Source of the DNA: Chlorops oryzae
Taxonomy: Eukaryota; Arthropoda; Insecta; Diptera; Chloropidae
DNA: 64,000 bases
Reading direction: 5' to 3'
Assembly (NCBI GenBank): GCA_020466095.1
Contig: CM035808.1
Coordinates: forward strand, 79,113,863 to 79,177,862
The position numbers and the translations under genes are program-made. Within the stretch, counting starts at the first letter, position 1, and the number at the start of each line of letters is the position of its first letter. The notes below the pieces were generated by a model. That model was not told the DNA's origin. It worked only from the letters and a program-made list of their open reading frames with translations, and did not search any database. This document shows, one piece after another, positions 38,919 through 50,309 of this stretch.

Positions 38919-40103
38919 CTAATATTCTAAATATTCGACGTTATAAGAATCTTCATCATTTCTATCGGCCACTGTTATACGATCTATAAGTTTCATAACC
39001 TCAATTTCAAAAGTTCGTACCTGTGTTTTGGACATTTCGTTCAACTCCGGCTGAAGACTCAATAAAAATAGTTTATTGGACTCATTTTTCGGATTTTCAC
39101 TTCTTTCGTATTTCAATTTCTTTGTCTCCAGGTAGGCAATTAAAGTTTTGTCGACATCATCGCTTTGAGTTTGTCGTTTTCTTGCTCTTTTTGATGGTTT
39201 CAAAGGAGAAGCAATGTCTGCGTATGTATCCAGATCTTCAGATGTTAAGTCAGCAGGCACCTCAACACTATCATCAATTCCTTCGCAGTCTAATTCAGGA
39301 GGAATATTCCCAACCGTCCCTCCTTTTTTCATTTTAATGTAGGGAATAGCAAATTGCATAGCTTCAGTCAAATAATAAGCTTTTTTTGCTCCCGAGCCAG
39401 TGGGTAGTGGGTTTAAATGACGAATAAAAACCGAACGTAAATTTTTCCACTTATCTTTGCATTCCTGGCCTAAAAAAATGATGTAACGAAAATGCGTTCA
39501 TTTTTTTTTTTTTTTTTTTGTTAAGTTCCATATTCCAATTTCGACTCACTCGTCATACAAAAAACCTTGCCCACTTCTGTCCACGCTCTTTCCGTTATAT
39601 CCTTCCTGGAGTATTCGCTTAAGGTGCTCTCACACAATATGTATCGAGCAATATGATCTGTCAAATATGCCACAAGCGAAGCTGGCATGTCGTGTGAATG
39701 CAAGAATGTCGATACATATGACTGAGCCACATGGCTGTGCATCTTCCTTTATTCGATTTTCAAACTAATTTGATAATCGTATGTGTGCACACGCGAAAAC
39801 ATCTGTTTTCTTTTCACAATAAAAATTGCGCGAAATGGATTCGGCAAAGGTAAATATAGTTTGCTTTGTAATTAATTGATTATTTAAAAACAAAGGAATT
39901 AATCGACATGACATACATGTGTCGTGTGAGTGCAAAAAAGACAATGCATGTTCCAAACCAATTTTGACAAGAATACGGAATGAAATTTGACAGGTCATAT
40001 TGCTCGATACATATTGTGTGAGAGCACCTTTAGCTTGTAGTTATAAAGACATTCATATTTTTCGACTTCTTTCACAAATTTTATATTAGCTATCTGATCG
40101 CTC
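38919..40103 (-). pseudogene. MADF-BESS protein of the Harbinger element, split by a MITE
   Basis: The N-terminal part starts MSDQIANIKFVKEVEKYECL at about 40103 and breaks after YNYKL, where the MITE 39622-40029 is inserted. It resumes with YSRKDITERAWTEVGKVF, then CKDKWKNLRSVFIRHLNP (the MADF C-half, about 39470-39400) and PTGSGAKKAYYL. An intron or small gap with a T-run (about 39499-39520) lies between these. The open part 39371-38919 ends in a BESS motif: FLLSLQPELNEMSKTQVRTF and VMKLIDRI. MADF-BESS proteins bind DNA and other proteins; in Harbinger elements they are thought to assist the transposase. The gene is convergent with the transposase, 78 bp apart. Confidence 0.8.
39622..40029. 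mobile_element. 408-bp Harbinger-type MITE with TTA duplication
   Basis: Ends AGGTGCTCTCACACAATATG and inverse, more than 35 bp, continuing TATCGAGCAATATGA. TTA stands at 39619-39621 and 40030-40032. It interrupts the MADF gene in its first helix. A further CGTGTGAGTGCA/CACGAC pair lies inside. Confidence 0.9.
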
Positions 40104-40586
40104 ATGTTGTCAAAAAATACAAACAATGTGCTTTCAGTTGCTCCTCAGTTTTAACGAATCGCGCATGCTAGACCAGCGGAAACCGAAAAATTACTCATTT
40201 GAAACTGGTTACTTTTAAGTATCGTAGTGTGAGGGCATTCATTGAAATAAAGGTGATAAAACTATTTTTCAACTGTGGTAGATTTTCGGTTTCTTCTTGG
40301 TTCCATAATGAGCGGACTGCCTTAAACGATTGCGCGTTTAATTGCCTAGACAAACGTAAACCATAATCGCGATTAAAATTGCTTTAATCCTGCTTGCTTA
40401 AACACCCTGACAGACGAGAGTAGATAGATACAAATACGATTATCGTATCAGCTGTTATGTATCTGACAAAAATCGTAATAAGAAGAACAAAAGTGATCAA
40501 AATAACTCAAAAGTGCTCCAAAGTGAAATTTGAAATATTGAAAAAATTAAAAGGAAAAAAAAAAACTACTTTAATATTACTAAAGA

Positions 40587-41767
40587 TGATGGTGCAAAGA
40601 ACGCAATATTTTCAAAAGAAGCTGGCACTATTGTTTCAAGAATTGCGCAAGTACAACGAAATTATGCTTGCTGTGACCATTGTGCATTTCAAGCAGAGGC
40701 AGGAAATTGTTTCCGTGCAGGAGAATGGTAAAAGAAAAAGGAGGAGAATTTGGAAATTTGTAAGTAAAGCTAAATTTTATCATATCATAAGTCAAGTAAG
40801 TGATTATTTTTTTCACAGGACCGTTGAGGAATGTTTTGGGAAACTGATGTGTCTGAAATGGACGATAAAATGTTCAAAGACAACTTTCGTGTCGGCAAAG
40901 AAAGCTTTGTAATAATCTGCGACAAAACAATGGAAATGATTAGGCACGATACCGCCATGAGGCCACCAATTCCCTCAAGAAGAGAGTAGCTATTGCACTG
41001 TATGCTATAGGTTCTTCCGCTGAATATAGAACCGTGGCACACTTGTTCGGTGTAGGACGCAGCACTGTTGGTGAAATCGTGCTAGAGTTTTGCAAAATTA
41101 TATGTCGCAAATTCGCCGGCTACATATGTTCGTATCCGCCAACTGATGAAGAAGTTCAACGAATTGTGGAAGGATTTAGAAGTTTAGAATTTCCTCAGTG
41201 CTATGGAGCTTTAGGTAGAGTAGTGTTATAGATCTTGTCACATGTAAAATCATGCGTTTTTATATTATAGATGGCTGTCATATAGAAATACAACCAGAAA
41301 AAGAGGAGGCGGTGGATTTCTACAATTATAAAGGGTGGTATTCCATAATTTTGTTGGCAGCCTGCGACCACCGGTAAATGAAATCATAATCACTACTCAT
41401 AGCCGCTTTAAGTTATAAATTTTCCAAAATTACTGTCCTTTTCTTCTAAGTCTTATTAATTTTAATGTTCCTGTTAGATCGCTTAGACATGTTGACTTTT
41501 TTTATATTGGTCTTCAACGTACAAACTATTCTTTAAATTCTCCACTAAATAGATCTCTTGCAACATTTAACGCCTTTCTATCCAATCGTTCTATTGATTT
41601 TTGTTTGCCTAGATTTAGCTTGAAATGTATTTTAAATGATATTTTTAGATAATTTGTATATTTAAGTTATATTTTGAAGTTAAGTATATTTAATATTGAT
41701 TTAATATTGTGTTCTTTTTTTCTTTTTTCTTAAAGTCTGTAAGAAGATTTACCTTCATTGACTTCAA

Positions 41768-41798
<31 letters not shown>

Positions 41799-42372
41799 AT
41801 ATTTGAACATTTAATTTGCTGGTCGCAATAATGACTCGTATATTGTCGAAAAGAGCTCTCTGAAGCGAGTACACGAGACGAATGAAGTCTTTGAAGAAAA
41901 CAGTGAGCGCTTGAAAAATGTCGATTTTCCCGTTTTGCTAATAGGTGACTCAGCATTTAGACTTTTTAGTCATATGATGAAGCCCTATCCCTCCAAAATC
42001 GATCAACCCACTGTGGAGAGGAATTTTAACTACCGTTTAGGTAAATGTCGAAGGGTCATATAAAATGCTTTTGGTCATTTAAAAGCACGTTTCAGAAAGA
42101 TTGTAAGAGGTCTTGAAGTTCATCCTGACAATTGCAAAACAATAATTAAAGCTTGTTGCCTTCTCCATAACTTTTTGAAAGAAAAGGAAGACGAAGTTTT
42201 CATTTCATGGATGGAAGAAGCTGAAGCAGCAAACAGCAAAACGCAGACTTTTTCAACAACGAGAGTTGGTGACTACAGTATAAACGGAAAGACCGTGAGG
42301 GATGCAATTGCGTTTGCGTTGCACGGTGAATGTTCAGAAGCTGCAAATGACTGCACTAATAAGTGCAATTGA
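40587..42372 (+). pseudogene. HARBI1-like transposase of the second Harbinger, stop at the catalytic Glu
   Basis: A first exon (from ATG 40587) may end at GTAAGT near 40760 and join after a TTTTTCACAG acceptor near 40819. The next part reads FRVGKESFVIICD and, after a shift near 40985, VAIALYAIGSSAEYRTVAHL, FGVGRSTVGEIVLEFC and FPQCYGAL. A GT...AG intron leads into DGCHIEIQPEKEEAVDFYNY (first Asp, about 41271). A LINE fragment then lies at about 41383-41815. Beyond it GRNNDSYIV, LLIGDSAFRLFSHMMKPYP (second Asp) and FNYRLGKCRRVI follow, and the expected Glu codon is TAA at 42061-42063, before NAFGHLKARF. The rest is open to 42372. Dead by several lesions. Confidence 0.85.
41383..41815 (+). mobile_element. 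LINE 3' fragment with (AAAT)n tail, inside the Harbinger
   Basis: At about 41510-41640 one frame reads LQRTNYSLNSPLNRSLATF and FLPRFSLKC-like text, which is the usual end of a LINE polymerase (RTNY, SPL, FN). It closes in an AATAAATAAATAAATAAA tract at 41766-41802. The 5' part is absent. It separates two parts of the Harbinger transposase. No clear target duplication was found. Confidence 0.6.
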
Positions 42373-42594
42373 ACATTTTTGGATAAGCAAATAATAACAA
42401 TTTTCCAAAAGACTCAATTTTACTGTGTGTGTGACTGCGTTTATTCATTAAAACTATTTAAAAAATAAGGTTTAATAAAAAAAATAAAATAAAAACTTAA
42501 ATAGACTCCTTCTGTATAAAAAAAAACTTTATCTTTCATAAAAAAAATCACAAAGTATCTAATCAGTCCATTTTGTAACGAACCACCGTCATTA

Positions 42595-43420
42595 TTTTAA
42601 AATTGTAGGCTGAGCTTTTCATACTTAAAACTTATCAACAAATTTTTCGAGAACAGACATTATTCTGTCATCCTTCTCGCTTTGCGCCTTCATTAAATTT
42701 ATAATTTCGTTCGACAACGCTTCATTTTTTTGGACAACTTGTCGAAGCAGTGCCAAATGCTCCTCATTTTATTCTTTAAGAGCATCCAGGGTATCGCTTT
42801 GATGTGTCTTTTTTCTTCGTCTGGAAGCATTAGCGTTACTGTTGGAAGGCCCTGAGAAATCACAGCTTGCTTCTGTGGACGACGTTGATGTTATTGAAGA
42901 CAATGGCAACGACACTTCAAACGGTGTTTGTTTCACCATTTTAACTTCGGGTTCTAAGTTCGGATCTGAATCCAGAAACTCCTAAAATGATTCGTTTGAG
43001 GGTTTATTAGTAGGATTATTTGTTTTTATACTCACATATAACAAATTTTCGTCCACAACAATGTCATTTGCCGCATTGCTTACAAAAATATAATGAAATT
43101 TTCATTTTGAATAACTCTTGTCCAACTCTTACTTACCTATATGTTTGCGTATAGTTTTTTATTTTTATTTTTACGTCTTCTCCTGAAAACTTTGTGCCCA
43201 TTTCTTTGGCCATTCTCGCAAAAATATGCAAGTTGCCTTAGCACTTACGAAGCTGATCGTTCCCAAGAACTCAAAAAAACTTTTTCGTCTTCATGATAAT
43301 CTTCATTTTTTATTTTGCGGCTCGAATTCCTGTCCAAAAAACGAATGTTTCTATTGAATTGTTTTACAAGTATATGAATTCAGATAAATAATTATTTACT
43401 TACAGAAGAAAGATCCATTC
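42595..43420 (-). pseudogene. Myb/SANT-type accessory protein of the second Harbinger
   Basis: Read on the minus strand from about 43420, RKIKNEDYHEDEKV is followed by a decayed Myb-like part and a GT...AG intron near 43140-43080. Then come AANDIVVDENLLY, a Ser/Thr-rich stretch (SLPLSSITSTSSTEASCDFS), RRRKKTHQ and a coiled C-terminus (LRQVVQKNEALSNEIINLMK, RIMSVLEKFVDKF). This layout of an N-terminal Myb/SANT and a C-terminal coiled coil is usual for the second gene of Harbinger elements. Stops and a shift show it is broken. Convergent with the transposase. Confidence 0.6.
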
Positions 43421-43719
43421 TCTATTCAACGTAAACGACAAACACAAACGCAAATACAAGTGACAAATGTCAGCACTGTTGCACGAATTTTTCCGAATTT
43501 CAGCCAGGGTTGGCAGCGACAAAAGTGGATTCTAAGCAAAAACCACTATTTGACAAGTCGATCTAACTACGATTAATCTCATTTTAATCCTATTTACATC
43601 TACAGTTGAGCCGTCTTAAATCCACAAAATTGCAAATAAAGGCGATTATGGTATACGTCTGTCTAGGCTATAAATGTTAAAGGGCCACCAAATGATTAGA
43701 CCTTAAGTCCAATCTTAGC

Positions 43720-44557
43720 AGTTTAGCTTTGTGTTAAATTGCATGTACCTAAGGACAACGTAAGGTGTTGTCCATGCCTGATAACAAAACGAAATAACAA
43801 ACGCACAAGAGTGAAAAATGTGGTGAGTGTTAACAATAGTAATTGCCCACACTGCGTACCTTGCGGTAGCCAAGAGCCACGGATTCCGAAGGAATAAAGC
43901 GTGTTAAGCAAACTTCAATGATCAGCTTTATCGAAAGCCTTAGAAAAATCCGTATAAATGACATCCGTTTGCGCTTGAAATTCGAACGAACTAATAGTAT
44001 GGTTTGATAATAAAGAAAGATTTGTACAGGCTGATCTAACGGGCCTTTAGTTACGAACATCATAACGACTACCCCATTTATAAATTGGTTATATAGAACT
44101 TGATTGCCATGGCTCCAGAAAAGTGCCTTCGCATGTGCAGCTATTAAAGAGTGACCCTTAAAGGAGATGAACTGAGTTAGAAAGGAGTCTGAAGAATAAA
44201 GGAGAGAACGCTTTCATGTCTTTTCAAAAGTAAAATTGTTAATGAAATTGTTGGACAGCTCAATGTTCAAGATAGTTGTACAGCTGGAATGGTTTTTATA
44301 GGCCTGTTAAAAATAAGTTGCATGACTCGCACGTGTCAGTTGGGACTGAATCACCAAAACACAATGTAGACGGTAAGCTGTAAGTTTTACGCTTGGCATT
44401 AATATAACTTCATTGCTATGTAGGCTTAGATTTTATATTAAGCTCCACGTCTACCATATATTGTGTAAACAATAACCTATGCAAAATACCAAACTGCTTA
44501 CTCAAAGTGAGAACGCTTAAACGATCGGAATCCGCTTAAGATTATTATAATTTGTTC
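43720..44557 (-). pseudogene. LINE ORF2 remnant, RT part (other half at 57132-57358)
   Basis: On the minus strand about 43990-43850 reads DVIYTDFSKAFDKADH, the first catalytic block of a CR1/Jockey-like RT, followed by SLLNTLYSFGIRGSWL and PQGTQCG. An upstream part can be followed, with frameshifts, to about 44350. The gypsy element is inserted at 44558, and the same LINE resumes at 57132-57336 with NNSPWFNSRLCHLRNLNKKA. Badly decayed. Confidence 0.7.
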
Positions 44558-44561
44558 ATGG

Positions 44562-45405
44562 TGTTGCGAGTCACAGACGCACAACCATGCTATACCTCCC
44601 AATCTTCGCCATAAAAAGTGCAACAACGAGAACCAGCGCGAAGACTCAACCAGTGCGATTGTGAAATTGGCCTTAGCACTAATCGCCCAAATGAAATGAA
44701 TGTAATATGATACCCAGAAGTTTCGGCAGACGGCAACGGTTGTGAAATCACTCCAAGCCCACGATCGCAATGCTAAAAGCCAGTGGGTGAAACCCGAGAA
44801 TTAGAACGGCGGGAGAGAATTAACGGAGCGACAGCAATGATAGGCACGGACAGCTAGGTGTCAAGTATGAGGGACACGAGCCGGCAAGTCAACATTGCAA
44901 CTGTCTAAGCTATGCTGAAGAGCTTGATCGCTGGCAACAACAACAACACACTAACAACGGGATAGCTTTGGCGAGCTTTCGGCGAGCAAGGGAAAACACG
45001 GGAGGCACGAGCTGACGCGTCATAAGTTCTGCGCAAGGTTCAACGCCACCAAAAACCGACCTACAACAACAACAACGACGATATGAGAATAGCAGCACCA
45101 AAGATAGACTTGCAGGTGAATCTTATGCAAGAGGTTTTGGAAAACATCATCAGCGATATCCAATATTGCCGATCAGGAATATTGGCCTATAAAAAGGAAG
45201 CTTCGAACGCAGAAAGATCAGAAATAGGGAAATTGTAAAGTAGTGTTAGCATTTTTACAGTGAACATAAATCCTGTCATAGACATAATGATCATTAAATA
45301 AAGAAAAGATAGAATCGAAACTTCACTCTTTTATTTAAAGAGGTTTATAGGAACATTTTATTCGCTCGACTTTGTCTGAGCGCTTGTTCTCCCTATATCC
45401 CAACA
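44562..45405 (+). repeat. 5' LTR of the gypsy element (844 bp)
   Basis: Matches the 3' LTR almost base for base from TGTTGCGAGTCACAGACGCA to CATTAAATAAAGAAAAGATA, but lacks two blocks present in the 3' LTR: about 66 bp after GCAGAAAGATCAG and about 55 bp near the end around TTTGTCTGAGCG. AATAAA near 45298 may be the polyadenylation signal. ORFs over the LTR recur in both copies and are not genes. Confidence 0.93.
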
Positions 45406-45407
45406 TT

Positions 45408-45425
45408 AGTTGGCGCAGCCGGTAT
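45408..45425 (+). promoter_or_regulatory. Primer-binding site (tRNA-Ser type)
   Basis: AGTTGGCGCAGCCGGTATTC starts three to five bases after the LTR. TGGCGCAGCCGG resembles the tRNA-Ser primer site of 17.6- and 297-type gypsy elements. Confidence 0.75.
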
Positions 45426-45468
45426 TCGACTGGCTTTCAGTTGGATACGAATCATCGATAGGAATTGT

Positions 45469-45795
45469 CCTAAGACGTGGTGCGGCAGGACATTGAGTTA
45501 AAAGATTCGAGCTGAAGCGGGACCTTTTTTAGTCTTAATCGCTGGCGATACCAGTACTGAATAAGCAAAACTCTAAACTCCCGTGTCGAAGAAATGCACA
45601 CGATTGCGAGAATTTAAAATCACTGAAAAGAGTTTCCGAAGCAGAGTTAGCCTAAAACGTGGTGCGGCAGGACATTGAGTCAAAGAGTCCAGCTGAAGCA
45701 GGACCTTTTTTTAGTCTTAATTGCTGGCGATACCAGAACCGAATAAGCAAAACTCTAGACTCCCGTGTCGAAGAAACGCACACGATTGGGAAAGT
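45469..45795 (+). repeat. Two-unit tandem repeat, 182-bp period, in the gypsy leader
   Basis: The unit from CCTAAGACGTGGTGCGGCAG to GAAGAAATGCACACGATTG is repeated at 45651 with about 10 percent differences. It lies between the primer-binding site and gag, where it may have been part of the packaging or leader region. Confidence 0.9.
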
Positions 45796-46239
45796 CTGAG
45801 CGAAGTGAAATATCACCAAATAACGTTTTTAAGCGTGCTATGACGATGTAGCTTTGAAGGAAAATTTTTATAAATAAGTGCCACAAAAAATTTAAATATT
45901 GTATGATCCTTTTGTCTAAGCAGAGAGAAAATTTTTCCACTAAAAAATAAATAAAAAGGCAAAGGAAAATAGAAAAATTTTTATTACAATCCGAAAAATA
46001 AAAATTTGATACTGAAACCGACGGTAGCAGCCCAACTCAGAAAATAAACTGGTGACATTTTCAGCGAGCACAAAACGAAAAGAAAGCGGCGAATCGAGCA
46101 CCGAAATTGGAACATCAAATGGTGAGTGCACAAAAAATTTTGAAAGTGTAATAACGTTGAGCCCCGTCTGATGGATTTATTTTTTTTTAAGAATTAGAAC
46201 CACTTTAAAAAAATAATTTTAAGAGAATCAAGGGAGTTA

Positions 46240-46918
46240 GTGAGAGAGGAAAACCCAAACAAGGACAAATACAGAGCGTTTTTAACACCCACGAATATAA
46301 ATTTACCACCAATAAACATGTCGAATCCACCAGAAGTAGATAAATTGATGGAAAAGGTCAATCGACTTGTACCATACTTTTCGGGGTCAAAAAATCCAGA
46401 GCTGAGCTTAGAGGTAGATAAGTTTGTCACATTATTAAAAAAAGTAGTTGATAATTTCAATATAATAGACATTATAAAGTGCATTAAAACCCGATTAACA
46501 GGCATGGCTTACACGAAAGTAAGCTGGAGAACAATAAATAGTTAAGATAAATTTTGCGATTTAATAAAAAGAGAATTTTTAAAAAGGCGAAGCTTGGAAA
46601 CTATAAGGTCAGAAATAGCTAGCGCGGGACAACAGGAGGACGAGAGAGCATCGGAATTCGGTGGCAGAATAGAATTTTTATTAAATGAAGCAGAAGCTTT
46701 AATTAAAAAGTCCTGGAATGACATAGAAGCATTATCTGCATTAGCCGAATATGGGAAACTGGCAACCAACAAATTCATTTTTGGGGTAAAAAATCCGTAT
46801 ATGCAGAATAGACTAGAAGGTTCAAAGGATAAACAAAATTTCAGACTTGATAAAATTAGCAGAAGAGTCAGAAGACCTCCATGCAGAAAACAGTCGAAAC
46901 ATCTATTCCATTAAAACA
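46240..46918 (+). pseudogene. Gypsy gag (capsid part), one stop and one shift
   Basis: One frame from 46240, or from the better start ATG 46318 (MSNPPEVDKLMEKVNRLVPY), runs to about 46845. TAA at 46543-46545 interrupts it after SWRTINS. The wording FSGSKNPELSLEVDKFVTLL, LIKREFLKRRSLETIRSEIA and NKFIFGVKNPYMQNRL fits the capsid region of Ty3/gypsy Gag. A minus-one shift near 46845 leads to LIKLAEESEDLHAEN, and the gene is then cut by the 46919-49026 repeat. The zinc-knuckle part is at 49030-49272. Gag builds the particle around the element RNA. Confidence 0.85.
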
Positions 46919-49026
46919 ACTCAATTGTTTTTATTAATCGAAATATATATGTATACAAGACGGCTGTTTGTTGTTTTCAACTGTTTTTCACAAGCGAAAA
47001 TGCGATGCAGTATATTCTGCTTAGCTGCATTCAAGTATTTTCCAGACAATTTTATGCACTTACGCGAAAAGCGCACCTACCCGAAATTTTTTGCTGTATT
47101 TTTGAGTAACATATCAGAATGTCTTTAACAACACTTGAATTCTTAAAAGAACGCCGTCCAAATATTAATTTTATTAACAAACACGTAAGAAAGCTAAAGT
47201 CGGTCAAGCCCGACTTTGAAATACCCAGCGTCCCGACGTTATGAGCGCACTATGTTTTGCTTCTCTATTTATGGGCGTGGCAGTGGGAGGGCCACATAAA
47301 TTATTTCCCTACACCTTTCATTCGCCTTGGTGAACCTACGTTGCGAATTTGAAGCTTCTACGCCTTTTACTTCGGAAGTTACGAAAAATCTTCACTTGTG
47401 GGCGGGCCACATACATTTTTTTCCTACACCTTTCATTCGCTTTGTTGAACCTATGTTGCGAATTTGAAGCTTTTACGCCTTTTACTTCGGAAGTTACGAA
47501 AAATCTCCATTTGTGGGCGTGGCAGTGGGCGGGCCTCATAAAATTTTTTCGTACACCTTTCATTCGTCTTGGTCAACCTATGTTGCGAATATGAAGCTTC
47601 TACGCCTTTTACTTCACAAGTTACGATAAGCCCTTATTTGTGGGCGTGGCTCACGGAGGGCGGTGTCCATTTTTTTCCAGGATATGTCCCTTTTCGTAGT
47701 TTACCAGTACACCAAATATCAATGAAATGTGTTGAGTGGTTCGCAAGTTACAAGCATTTTACTGAAAACACATTAAATTCATTTGTAGGCGTGGCAGTGA
47801 GCGGATGTCTTCCATTTTTAGTTAGGATCATACTCGGACCCCGATATACCTGTGTGCCACATTTCGACTTGAGTGGTCCAGCCGTTTCGGCGGAGATCCG
47901 GACACGGATGGGCGGACAGACGGACATGTCTAAATCGATTCAATTTTTGATCCTAATCAAGAAAATATATATAGATATGTCTATATCTGCGGAGCGTAAT
48001 TCTGGCTGTTACAAGATACCTTAATATACCCTGCTTACGCTGGGTATAAAAACAAATAAGTACTTTGACTTACTTTCGCTACTTGAACGCATACGCTTAT
48101 TACAAGTAATCGGACTCAAAGGGTTGCATTTAAGTCACACATTTCCTATATTTCTGTCAACCTGTCATCGAAATTTCAACTCTGATTTCCTTTCTTCAAA
48201 GTAGTGAGTTCGTTACTTCCTTTCAATTTACTTTAACAGCGTTGAGCCCTCAAAGTGCTAAGTTAGATAAGCAGAATATACTGGAACTGAGAAAGCATAC
48301 GTGTAAAGGGTTTTCCATCGCAAATGAGATAGTCTCAAAAATGCGAATTTTCATACATAAAGATGTTTTAAAGTATCGATATTTTTCACACCGATATTAC
48401 ATCCACAGCCCCCGGAGTACAGACGATGATTTTAATTATGGTTTAATTATGTTTTAATTATGTACGAATTGACGTATACTTTGATAGCGCAAAAAAATTA
48501 TAAGCTACCTAAAATGCCCTTATATATTTGCAAAAACCTACTAATCGGAGTTATTCTGAAAACGTTCAGTCTGGCAGCACCACATCTTGTTTTGTTTTGT
48601 TTGAATGCATTTATGCTTGTATGTGTCTGTGTAGTTTCTGAATTTAATAATTAATTGTTTTTTCGGGATATCGTCGGAAATAAGTGTCGCCTAAAAAAGT
48701 ATAATATCTCGGCCGCATCAGCAAGTCATTTTACGTAAATATATGTATATTTCTTTCTTTTTCCAAAGGTTATTTTGGGTCCTCATGCAACACATTTACA
48801 CCGTGTAAACTGAGTGAAGTAAGTAAAACTGTCAAAATTGCATACAAAATTTGACAGTTTTACGAACTTCACTCAGCTTACACGGTGTTAATGCGTTGCA
48901 TGAGGACCCTTAATATACCCTTTTTTGCGAACTTCAATTTAGGTAACGCGGATTTTATAGCGGTTTTTCACTTTTTCTCGACTAGGTCCCCTGTCGCTAT
49001 CGTTTCATAAAGAACTTCGTTCTAAT
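46919..49026 (+). repeat. Dispersed 2-kb repeat, copy 1, inserted in gag
   Basis: Runs from ACTCAATTGTTTTTATTAAT to GAACTTCGTTCTAAT with AACA on both sides (46915-46918 and 49027-49030). Inside are repeated TTGTGGGCGTGGCAGTGGGC blocks (47270-47650), a GGACAGACGGACATGTCTAA tract, and the hairpin TATACCCTGCTTACGCTGGGTATA region at about 48034. Copy 2 (53380-55681) has the same ends. Relative to copy 2 it lacks about 0.45 kb near 47180 and has gained the 48777-48909 palindrome. No protein is encoded. Class not settled. Confidence 0.85.
48777..48909. repeat. 133-bp palindromic MITE inside repeat copy 1
   Basis: GGGTCCTCATGCAACACATT and its inverse flank arms with TACACCGTGTAAACTGAGTG and AAAACTGTCAAA mirrored. 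The sequence is absent from copy 2, where the site reads GGTTATTATACCC, so it is a clean insertion. TTA or TT may be the duplicated target. Confidence 0.9.
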
Positions 49027-49029
49027 AAC

Positions 49030-49272
49030 ATGCAGCAACAGAAGAATGAACCATTTCGGCGAGTCCAGAATCAACAGAGAGGGAAAAATTTTAGTAGAAT
49101 TTTAGCAGAAAATTTTAACGCGGGAGGAAATGAAAGAAACCAACCTTCGAATAACGCAATTATTCAATGTTTCAATTGCTCACAGTTTGGACATACATCC
49201 AAATTTTGTAAAGAGCAACAAATGATAAATAATGGCCAGGGAAACTTGCAGCGGCCCGGTCAAGGCCAATAG
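49030..49272 (+). pseudogene. Gypsy Gag nucleocapsid part with CCHC zinc knuckle
   Basis: 80 residues beginning MQQQKNEPFRR. They contain CFNCSQFGHTSKFC, a perfect Cys-x2-Cys-x4-His-x4-Cys knuckle, in a Gln-, Asn- and Arg-rich setting as in Gag nucleocapsid domains. It is the continuation of gag beyond the inserted repeat, in a shifted frame. Confidence 0.85.
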
Positions 49273-49409
49273 ACTGGAACGCCATATTAAATTTCAAAAT
49301 TTATAGGCCTAATCTAGTCTCCTCAAATAAAGAGAAAGTAGAATTCGTAGATAACAAGGAAGAATATAAAATAAAAGAAGATGAGCTAGAATTTTCAAAA
49401 ATACTCTTA

Positions 49410-50309
49410 TAAGCCATTCAGACGAGCATCGAAATCCCGAGATTTCGACACTTGGATTTCGTGAAATCCATATCGAAATCCAAGCGTTCACACGACAATA
49501 TCGACATTGAGAAGATTTGGTTTGACAGCCATTCATCTGTTTGTAGTGCTGCCAATTGTAGGGAAATTTCCTTAAAAATTTTTGGGGATTTTTTTTTTAA
49601 CAAAAAATGACATTTAGGGACAAAAGGACAGATTTCTTAAAATCGGCAAATGTACGGAATTCGTGATGTATTCCAAAATATTTAATAAATTTTGTATAAA
49701 TTTGGTTGTCATAAAATTAAAAAAACTAAATAAGAACTAAGCCAACCTGTGTTGTTTGAAAAAGTTCGGTCGAAGCTCTCGTTAAGCGTCGATAGTCTAT
49801 AAATTTGAAAATTAATATGGTATTTGTTATTTTTTGAAAAAACAAAATTTCAAATGACTTTAGGTACGTGTCAGAGTTCCAGACTACCCAGAAAGATTCT
49901 CAAAAATATTTGCCTACCATATTCATGGCCACTCGTACATTTTTGTAGGCAAGAGGCAAATTATTTTTAAAAAAATATATAACGGTATTTGTGGTAAAGA
50001 ATTGTAGGGATTTTTGTTTGTTTGTAGGGAATTTTTTGTTTGCGTGTGGCAGCATTGCCTATTTGTTTACTTTGGTTTTTTCAAAATTTGACACTAGTGT
50101 TGCAGCATTTCATCGATACTTATCGAAAAACACAGAGTTGCATTCAGTTTGTTCCGGATTTCCCTTGGGTTTTCGTTGAAATCCAATTTCTGACCGGATT
50201 TCGTTTGACATTTATTTGTATGGGAAATCCCCTGGATTTCGACTGGATATCGAATGAAATCCTCGAAAGTGCCAAAATCCCGGGATTTCGATGTCGTCTG
50301 AATGGCATA
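49410..50309. mobile_element. 900-bp Harbinger-type MITE in the gypsy element
   Basis: Ends TAAGCCATTCAGACGAGCAT and inverse of TATGCCATTCAGACGACATC, with TTA at 49407-49409 and 50310-50312. Removing it joins KILL to EDVEEDLKSF in one frame. Words such as GAAATCC and GGATTTCG recur through the sub-terminal parts in both orientations. Confidence 0.88.

Larger units (their letters stand above)
34865..40321. mobile_element. PIF/Harbinger element (5.5 kb) carrying nested insertions
   Basis: Ends GGCAGTCCGCACATTAGGAT (left) and the inverse of GGCAGTCCGCTCATTATGGA (right), with TTA at 34862-34864 and 40322-40324. It encodes a transposase on the plus strand and a convergent MADF-BESS gene on the minus strand. 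Two insertions lie inside: 35226-37779 in the transposase and 39622-40029 in the MADF gene. Without them it would be about 2.5 kb. Confidence 0.92.
40342..43670. mobile_element. Second PIF/Harbinger element, 3.3 kb, TAA duplication
   Basis: Ends TTGCCTAGACAAACGTAAAC and the inverse of TAGCCTAGACAGACGTATAC, with ACCATAATCGC next inside. TAA stands at 40339-40341 and 43671-43673, only about 18 bp from the end of the first Harbinger. It holds a broken transposase (plus) and a broken Myb/SANT-type gene (minus). Confidence 0.88.

Noticed and set aside
44910..45101. ORF of 63 residues rich in Cys, also at 56509-56700
   Set aside because: It lies on the minus strand of the gypsy LTR and recurs because the LTRs are near-identical.
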